A stretch of DNA of 49,389 nt, taken from NCBI GenBank assembly GCA_020199995.1, contig JAIVJM010000015.1, positions 1 to 49,389 of the forward strand, given 5' to 3'. Shown here piece by piece: positions 42,099 to 49,389 of this stretch. This DNA is from Acidobacteriota bacterium. GTDB lineage: Bacteria > Acidobacteriota > Blastocatellia > Pyrinomonadales > Pyrinomonadaceae. The notes under the pieces were generated by a model. The model worked only from the letters and a program-made list of their open reading frames with translations. It was not told where the DNA came from and did not search any database. Numbering within the stretch: position 1 is the first letter of the stretch; each line of letters opens with the position of its first letter. The position numbers and the translations under genes were made by a program.

Positions 42099-42152
42099 GA
42101 AAGAGTGCGGCGGCGATGCGGGCTGCAAAACCTGTTGGGCGCGGCGGGCGCT

Positions 42153-42857
42153 TCAGCCTTTAAGCACGATCACGCCTTTGACCTTGCCGTCCGCGCCGAG
42201 CAGCGCGCGCAGGCGGACGAGGCCGGAGATTTGTCCGCGCCGCGCCCGCTCGGTGTACATCGGCTCGGGCTTGCGCAGGATGGCCGCCCTCGTCGCAAAG
42301 TCGGCGAGACGGAAGGGCCGGGCCTCGAACTTCGGGTCGGCGGCGGCCTCCGCGTAGAGGCGCAGCGTCGCGAGCCACTCCTGCCAGAGTCCCGCGTCCT
42401 CGGGGCCGAGGGTGAGGTAGGCTTCGACGCTCTCGGCGAGCGCGCCGGTTTTGGCGGCAAAGCGTGTGCGGCGCGCGGCACTTTCAGCCGCGCTCGACTC
42501 GCCGCCGGCGGTGCGCTGGATGTTGAATTCAAAACCGAAGACTCTCGAACGCAATTCCAGCGCGTGTTCCAGAGCCTTGAGGGCCTCGCCGCTCTGACCG
42601 GCGCGGGCAAGCGCGATGCCGAAGTAGTGCCACGCGGCGTCGTCATACTTGTCGCTCTCGGCGGCCTTGCGCAGGATTTTGAGAGCGCCCTCGGCGTCGC
42701 CCTCTTCCAGCAGCTTTTTGCCTTCGGCGACCTCGGCGCTTAGGAGTCTGAGCGTCGGTTCTTGAGACGCCCCGGCGCCAGACTGCGCCGCGGAGCCGAA
42801 AACAGCGGACAAAGTCGCGGCGAGCAGGAACACTTTGATGTTCAGGGGTGCGCGCAT
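42153..42857 (-). CDS. TPR protein with a truncated TonB-C domain
   Basis: Exported protein of 234 aa. The ATG at 42857 has GAGG 7 nt upstream and begins a signal peptide (NIKVFLLAATLSAVFGSAAQ). Two TPR units follow (AEVAEGKKLLEEGDAEGALK; AWHYFGIALARAGQSGEAL). The end has the first part of a TonB C-terminal domain (RKPEPMYTERARRGQISGLVRLRALLG, split here) but stops at DGKVKGVIVLKG. The neighbour at 42928 continues this domain for a further ~40 residues (LRHGLTERAV ... ILEYNFNIY), so this copy lacks the second half. It may be a decaying paralogue or a deliberately short form. Confidence 0.75.
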   Translation of the reverse strand: MRAPLNIKVFLLAATLSAVFGSAAQSGAGASQEPTLRLLSAEVAEGKKLLEEGDAEGALKILRKAAESDKYDDAAWHYFGIALARAGQSGEALKALEHALELRSRVFGFEFNIQRTAGGESSAAESAARRTRFAAKTGALAESVEAYLTLGPEDAGLWQEWLATLRLYAEAAADPKFEARPFRLADFATRAAILRKPEPMYTERARRGQISGLVRLRALLGADGKVKGVIVLKG

Positions 42858-42927
42858 GTCGAAGCCTCGTCTAAAAAAATCTCCGCCAAAAAAGCGACGC
42901 CGCCGCGTGCGTCGCAAGGACCTCCGG

Positions 42928-44022
42928 TCAGTAGATGTTAAAGTTGTATTCAAGGATGACGTACTGCGAGACGGGCGCGCCGCCCACCACCGCCGGTCGG
43001 AACCTGATCCTGCGCGCCGCCGCGACCGCCCTCTCTGTGAGGCCGTGGCGCAGAGACCTGAGGATGAGGATGTATTTCACTCCGCCGTCGGCGGCCAGCA
43101 CCGCACGCAGCCTGACGACTCCGGTCTCGCCCGCGTTGCGCGCTTCCTCCGTGAATCCGGGCTCGGGCTTGCTCAGGATGAGTGCCTTGGTCTCGACTTC
43201 CGAGTTGCTGAAAATTTTTTCACCCCGCGCGTCCGCCCCACGCGCGTAAAAGCGGAGCGCTTCGAGTTGTCCGAGCACGAACTCGCGGTCGCCCGCGCGC
43301 GGCTTGAGGCTGAGATACTTTTCAAAACTGGCGGCGGCCTCCTCGTACCTCTTCCGCGTGCTCTCGCGGGCCGCCTGTCGCTTGCCCTCATCCGGCAACC
43401 GAGGGCGCGAGTCGCCGAGGAAAACACCGAAGGGCAGCGCCCTCCGTTCCGGCGGCGTATCGACGAGGAGCGCGAGGGCTCTGCGCATGTGCCAGCGCGC
43501 GTCGTTGGGCTTCTTCGCCAACTCCCGTTCGGCCTTCTCCATCTCGCGCGCCGCCTCCAGGCCCTGGCGCTCCGTCTGAATCATGGCGCTCACGGTGTAA
43601 GCCACGTAGTCATCTTGATTGCGCACGCGGCGGGTGGCTTGCACGGCCTCCTTCTCCGCCTCCTTTAATTTACCTTGGGTGAAGAGCGTGTAGGCCGCGC
43701 CCGCCCGCGCCGCGACGAAGTCGGGACGCAGTTTGAACGCCTGCCTGAAGGCTTTGAGGGCCGCGCCCGCGTCGCCCGCGTCGCCGTGGGCGACGCCGAG
43801 CCGGAGCCACGCCTCGGGGTCTTTCGCGCCTTCGCCCGAAACCGCCTGAAGCGAATCCTGAACGGACTTCCGTGTCTCGCCCGGACGGGCAGCAGGCGCA
43901 GTAGTCTCCTGCGCGCGTGCGGCAAGGTCCGGCACGAAGACGGAATGACTGGCGTTCACGGGAGACCGGACGCAGAGAACGAGAGCGCCCGTGAACAACA
44001 AAGCGAGATATTTAGGATTCAT
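42928..44022 (-). CDS. TPR protein with C-terminal TonB-like domain
   Basis: Exported 364-aa protein. A signal peptide (YLALLFTGALVLCVRSPVNA) is followed by TPR units (DPEAWLRLGVAHGDAGDAGA, FVAARAGAAYTLFTQGKL, RWHMRRALALLV) and a complete TonB-C domain at about 285-364 (KPEPGFTEEARNAGETGVVR, then RAVAAARRIRFRPAVVGG and VILEYNF). In TonB this domain contacts outer-membrane transporters. Here, with no N-terminal anchor like TonB, it may act as a periplasmic adaptor. Its shorter paralogue lies 70 nt downstream, likely in the same operon. Confidence 0.85.
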   Translation of the reverse strand: MNPKYLALLFTGALVLCVRSPVNASHSVFVPDLAARAQETTAPAARPGETRKSVQDSLQAVSGEGAKDPEAWLRLGVAHGDAGDAGAALKAFRQAFKLRPDFVAARAGAAYTLFTQGKLKEAEKEAVQATRRVRNQDDYVAYTVSAMIQTERQGLEAAREMEKAERELAKKPNDARWHMRRALALLVDTPPERRALPFGVFLGDSRPRLPDEGKRQAARESTRKRYEEAAASFEKYLSLKPRAGDREFVLGQLEALRFYARGADARGEKIFSNSEVETKALILSKPEPGFTEEARNAGETGVVRLRAVLAADGGVKYILILRSLRHGLTERAVAAARRIRFRPAVVGGAPVSQYVILEYNFNIY

Positions 44023-44158
44023 GGGTTTAGAACGCTCCCGGACGCGAAAGGGCGGGAGCTACTGGGCGACAGTCTAGCGGACGCAGGCGGTAAAATGAAA
44101 GCGGGGCCGAGCCACCGGCCCCACCCCGCCATAGTAAGGAGCGCCAGCCGCGCGGCGT

Positions 44159-46996
<2,838 letters not shown>

Positions 46997-47017
46997 GGCT
47001 CAAATCCTCAGAAAAAG

Positions 47018-47109
47018 AAGTCTGGAGTCTGGAGTCCGGAGTCGGGGGCGGGAAAGAAAAGCGGTCTTCCTTTTCCTGCCCCGGACTTCAGACTCCAAAA
47101 CTCGCGACT
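47018..47109. repeat. Heptad hairpin (GAGTCTG family) upstream of secA
   Basis: agtctggagtctggagtccg gagtcggggg on the left faces cctgccccggacttcagact ccaaaactcgcgact on the right, with erosion in the right arm. It lies 22 nt upstream of the secA start, within its leader. Confidence 0.8.
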
Positions 47110-47210
47110 CGCGCGTAAGTTAAGCGCAACACGCGATTGTAATGTGAGCGGGGAACGTCAGGCAAGCGAGCGGTTTGCGGTGAGCGCGGCTCGCTCTGGC
47201 CCGATGCGCG

Positions 47211-47924
47211 CTAGTTCGGCGTGATCTGCTTGAGGAGGATGTTGCCCATCGCCTCGCGGGTCGTGTCGAGGTTCATCACGAGCTGCTTGCCGCTCGCGGA
47301 AATCTTCATGTTGTTGAGGACGACCGCCTCGTCGTCGCCGCCGCGCTTGAAGAGGCGCGCGAGGTTGACCATCGAGCGGTAGCCGCGCGCCATCTCCACG
47401 GCCCGCGCCTCGGTGGGCGCGTCGGCGTGGCTGAGCATCTTGAAACGCTCGCCGTCGAGCGCGAAGTCCAGACGCACGCGCGAGACGCCTTCGAGGAAGT
47501 GCAGGGCGCGGCTCTCGTTGAGGGCCGAGACGAAATCCAGCGCGACTTTGCGGAAATTCGGGTCGGCGGCGGACTCGCCCGTGATGACGGCATTCGAGAC
47601 CGTGCCGTCTTCGTTGCGGTTGGCCTCGACCGTCAACGCGCGCGGCTTGCTCAGGTCGAGCTTGCCGTCGTCCTTGAGCTTCTTCGAGCGGCTGAGGAAG
47701 GCTTTGAACGGAGTGGTGTTGACCTTGACGGGCTTCTTCACCGCGGCGCTCACGCCCGCGTCCGGCTTCTGCGCCTGCGCGTCGAGCGCGAGGCCGTCCG
47801 CCGGGGCGGGGATGACGCCCAGCGTAAAGACGCCGAGCACCAAATAGATCAACTGGCTCGTGCGTCGCGTCTGCTTCCGCGCCGCGCGCGCGCCCTCAGT
47901 CGTGTCGGAAAATTTAGTCGCCAT
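47211..47924 (-). CDS. Envelope protein of unknown function, paralogue of the next gene
   Basis: Not recognised by name. The 237-aa product has one N-terminal hydrophobic segment (LIYLVLGVFTLGVIPAPADG), a short Ala/Pro/Lys linker, and a domain at about 72-237 starting TPFKAFLSRSKKLKDDGKLDL. The same domain, with conserved points (KLDLSKP versus QLDLKDT, ANRNEDGTVSNAV versus ADLKEDGTLENVV, GYRSMVNLARLFKRG versus GYSAMIAGARLFKKG), is found in the protein encoded at 48058. The domain is thus probably periplasmic. The two genes lie 133 nt apart in the same direction upstream of secA. Confidence 0.75.
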   Translation of the reverse strand: MATKFSDTTEGARAARKQTRRTSQLIYLVLGVFTLGVIPAPADGLALDAQAQKPDAGVSAAVKKPVKVNTTPFKAFLSRSKKLKDDGKLDLSKPRALTVEANRNEDGTVSNAVITGESAADPNFRKVALDFVSALNESRALHFLEGVSRVRLDFALDGERFKMLSHADAPTEARAVEMARGYRSMVNLARLFKRGGDDEAVVLNNMKISASGKQLVMNLDTTREAMGNILLKQITPN

Positions 47925-48057
47925 AATCTTGAACTTCGACGCTCGCCCGCTGGCCGCGCCTTCCCGCCCCCCCCCAACTCGGATTACCGCCTGCCCGTCC
48001 GAAATTCTACACGATAACCCGGCTCGCGCGTCAGCCGCGGCGGGGTTTGAAACAGAC

Positions 48058-49092
48058 TCACTCGGTCGTCTTGACCTTCGCGAGCATCGCGCCCGCCAGC
48101 TCGCGCGACATCTCGAACTTCATCAAGACCTGCTTGCCTTCGAGCGTGACGTTCATGTGGTTGAAAAGCTCGCCCTCGTCCGTCCCCTTCTTGAAGAGGC
48201 GCGCGCCCGCGATCATGGCGCTGTAGCCCTTCTGCAACTGCGAGGCGCGGTCTTCGTTGTTGGCCTCGGTGATGACACTGACGACGACGTTCTGCTGGTC
48301 GAGCTTGACGGACATGACGAGGTGGCGTGTGTCCGAAAGGAATTTGAGGGTCGTGCTCAGGCTGAGCGCGGTGACCAGCTTCTGCGCCAGCAGATACGCG
48401 TCCGGGTCGCCCTTCGGGTCTTTGAAGACGACGTTTTCGAGCGTGCCGTCCTCCTTGAGATCGGCATCAACCGTGACCTCGATAGTATCCTTGAGGTCGA
48501 GCTGGCCGCTCGCCAGCATCTCCTTGGCGTCCTTCAAAACGTCCTTGAGCGGGAGGAGGTTGACCTCGTCCGCGGCGGGCGGGCGCGGCGTGTTGTTCTC
48601 CTTCGCGATGCGATTCAACTCGTCTTCGGCCTTCTGCTTCTCGGCGTCCACGCCCTTGGCGACTTCAGGGGTTGGCGTTGGCTCCGGCGTAGCCTCGGGC
48701 GTCGGCGTCGGAGCGGGCCTCACTCTGCGTGCGCGCGGCTGCCGCATGATGACGGTCGGGGGGGGAGGCTGTACCTGCTGGACGACCATCGCGTCGGGGG
48801 CCATCTCGGGGGGCGCGCCGAAGTAATCGGTCGGGTAGTAGAGCGTCTGGTAGGGTTCTTTGACGTTGATGAGCATGGCGCGCTGGCCGATGAGCGTCGG
48901 GTCGTAATCCCTGTCGACGAACTTCATGCCGGCGAACGAACCGGCGACGTGGAAGATACTTTGGAGGGCCGGAATGTAGACGACGGCCACGAGCAGCAGC
49001 CCGTGCAGCACGACCGAGAGCGCCACGAGGCGCGAGAGCAGCGGCCAGCGCGGCGCTCGGTTAAGCTCGTATCTGTCGAAAAGTTCCGCCAT
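48058..49092 (-). CDS. TonB-like architecture envelope protein of unknown function
   Basis: The ATG at 49092 (MAELFDRYELN) is chosen; a TTG three codons upstream is the alternative. Of 344 aa, a basic cytosolic N-terminus leads into a membrane anchor (LVALSVVLHGLLLVAVVYI, about 22-40), a loop rich in Tyr/Asp, a Pro-rich periplasmic linker (about 115-150, PTPEATPEPTPTPE), and the C-terminal domain shared with 47211-47924 (about 180-344). This resembles the plan of TonB (anchor, Pro-rich stalk, globular end) but the globular domain is not TonB-C. I have seen similar proteins only as hypotheticals in acidobacteria. Confidence 0.78.
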   Translation of the reverse strand: MAELFDRYELNRAPRWPLLSRLVALSVVLHGLLLVAVVYIPALQSIFHVAGSFAGMKFVDRDYDPTLIGQRAMLINVKEPYQTLYYPTDYFGAPPEMAPDAMVVQQVQPPPPTVIMRQPRARRVRPAPTPTPEATPEPTPTPEVAKGVDAEKQKAEDELNRIAKENNTPRPPAADEVNLLPLKDVLKDAKEMLASGQLDLKDTIEVTVDADLKEDGTLENVVFKDPKGDPDAYLLAQKLVTALSLSTTLKFLSDTRHLVMSVKLDQQNVVVSVITEANNEDRASQLQKGYSAMIAGARLFKKGTDEGELFNHMNVTLEGKQVLMKFEMSRELAGAMLAKVKTTE

Positions 49093-49245
49093 AACCCTCA
49101 AGTCCAGCCCGGCACGGCCCCACGCGGCGCGTGCAAGTGCAAAAGTCTTAGACGCTTAACGCGTGCGGTGCGTTGCGAAGCGCCACACAAAAGTTACCAT
49201 TACGAAGGCGCTTTCCACAAAGTTCGTGGGGTAGAATGTCGCCAT

Positions 49246-49389
49246 ATGGCGCGCGCAGGCAAAGGCGGACGCGGCCCCCGTCGGGGCTCGCGCGGAGGCT
49301 CGAAGGGGCGTCGGGACGGCGTGCGGGACGGTGTGCGGGCTGAAGGGAATGAGCACGCCGGGCGGGCGGGCGGGGGCGCGGCGGCGCGC
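49246..49389 (+). CDS. Possible 5' end of a gene running off the window
   Basis: From an ATG at 49246 the frame is open to the window end (48 codons): MARAGKGGRGPRRGSRGG and on, Gly/Arg/Ala-rich. Such basic, disordered N-termini occur on RNA-binding enzymes, but no domain is visible. In DNA this GC-rich an open frame of 48 codons is weak evidence. A tagaat box (49232-49237) lies 8 nt upstream of the ATG, too close for anything but a leaderless or very short leader. Confidence 0.35.
   Translation, partial: MARAGKGGRGPRRGSRGGSKGRRDGVRDGVRAEGNEHAGRAGGGAAAR

Noticed and set aside
49156-49356. 66-codon minus-strand frame at the window end
   Set aside because: Opposes the Gly/Arg-rich plus-strand frame, has no ribosome-binding site and no family resemblance.

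Overview
The window is about 49 kb of GC-rich DNA from a Gram-negative bacterium, most likely an acidobacterium of the Blastocatellia / Pyrinomonadaceae type. The pointers are a secreted VWFA-related protein of the kind typical of Acidobacteriota (2.9-4.2 kb), TPR proteins ending in TonB-C domains, a HEAT-like conserved family, a lipid A type acyltransferase and an OmpA protein. The assignment is inferred from family content; no rRNA gene is present.

Layout. 0-9 kb: 3' part of a 2-oxoacid dehydrogenase E2 gene, OmpA and VWFA proteins, then lipB - PLP dehydratase - lipA, so both enzymes that make protein-bound lipoate lie close to a lipoate-bearing E2. 9-19 kb: a TPR/Fis-HTH/receiver regulator divergent from a tiny secreted peptide gene, an STT3-like membrane protein, a stand-alone receiver and a five-PAS hybrid histidine kinase. 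19-24 kb: alpha/beta hydrolase, a TetR - acyl-CoA ligase operon with a FadR-like operator, an MscS channel, and a tRNA-Ser whose 5' half is shared with an HNH endonuclease gene. 24-27.6 kb: a hydrolase pseudogene and a lower-GC defence island (Vsr, EcoRII-type nuclease, small protein, HNH nuclease) placed exactly after the stop codon of a CbbO/NorD-like VWA gene, with a displaced second copy of that gene's 3' end on the far side. 27.6-32 kb: the VWA gene and its CbbQ/NorQ-like AAA+ partner. 32-49 kb: mnmA, sppA, serS, a sugar nucleotidyltransferase, fabG, a predicted non-coding RNA with a near-perfect sigma70 promoter, a lipid A acyltransferase, a DUF2227 protein, a HEAT-like protein, two TPR/TonB-C proteins (one truncated), secA and two paralogous envelope proteins.

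The most striking feature is not a gene. At least a dozen intergenic spacers hold hairpins or single arms built from 7-nt units in tandem. The unit sequence differs from place to place (AGCAGTR, GAATCGT, GAGTCYG, AAATGGT, GAGGCTG, TTTAGCT) but the architecture is the same: heptads, loop, reverse-complement heptads. They abut or overlap gene ends so closely that they supply the stop codons of mnmA and serS, add a tail to LipB, and cover the start codon of the DUF2227 gene. Two further palindrome classes (nested REP-like elements at 7.9 and 35.3 kb, and a CCCGACCGTGAGGG box that can flank the heptad hairpin) are also present. No transposase for any of them is visible in this window.
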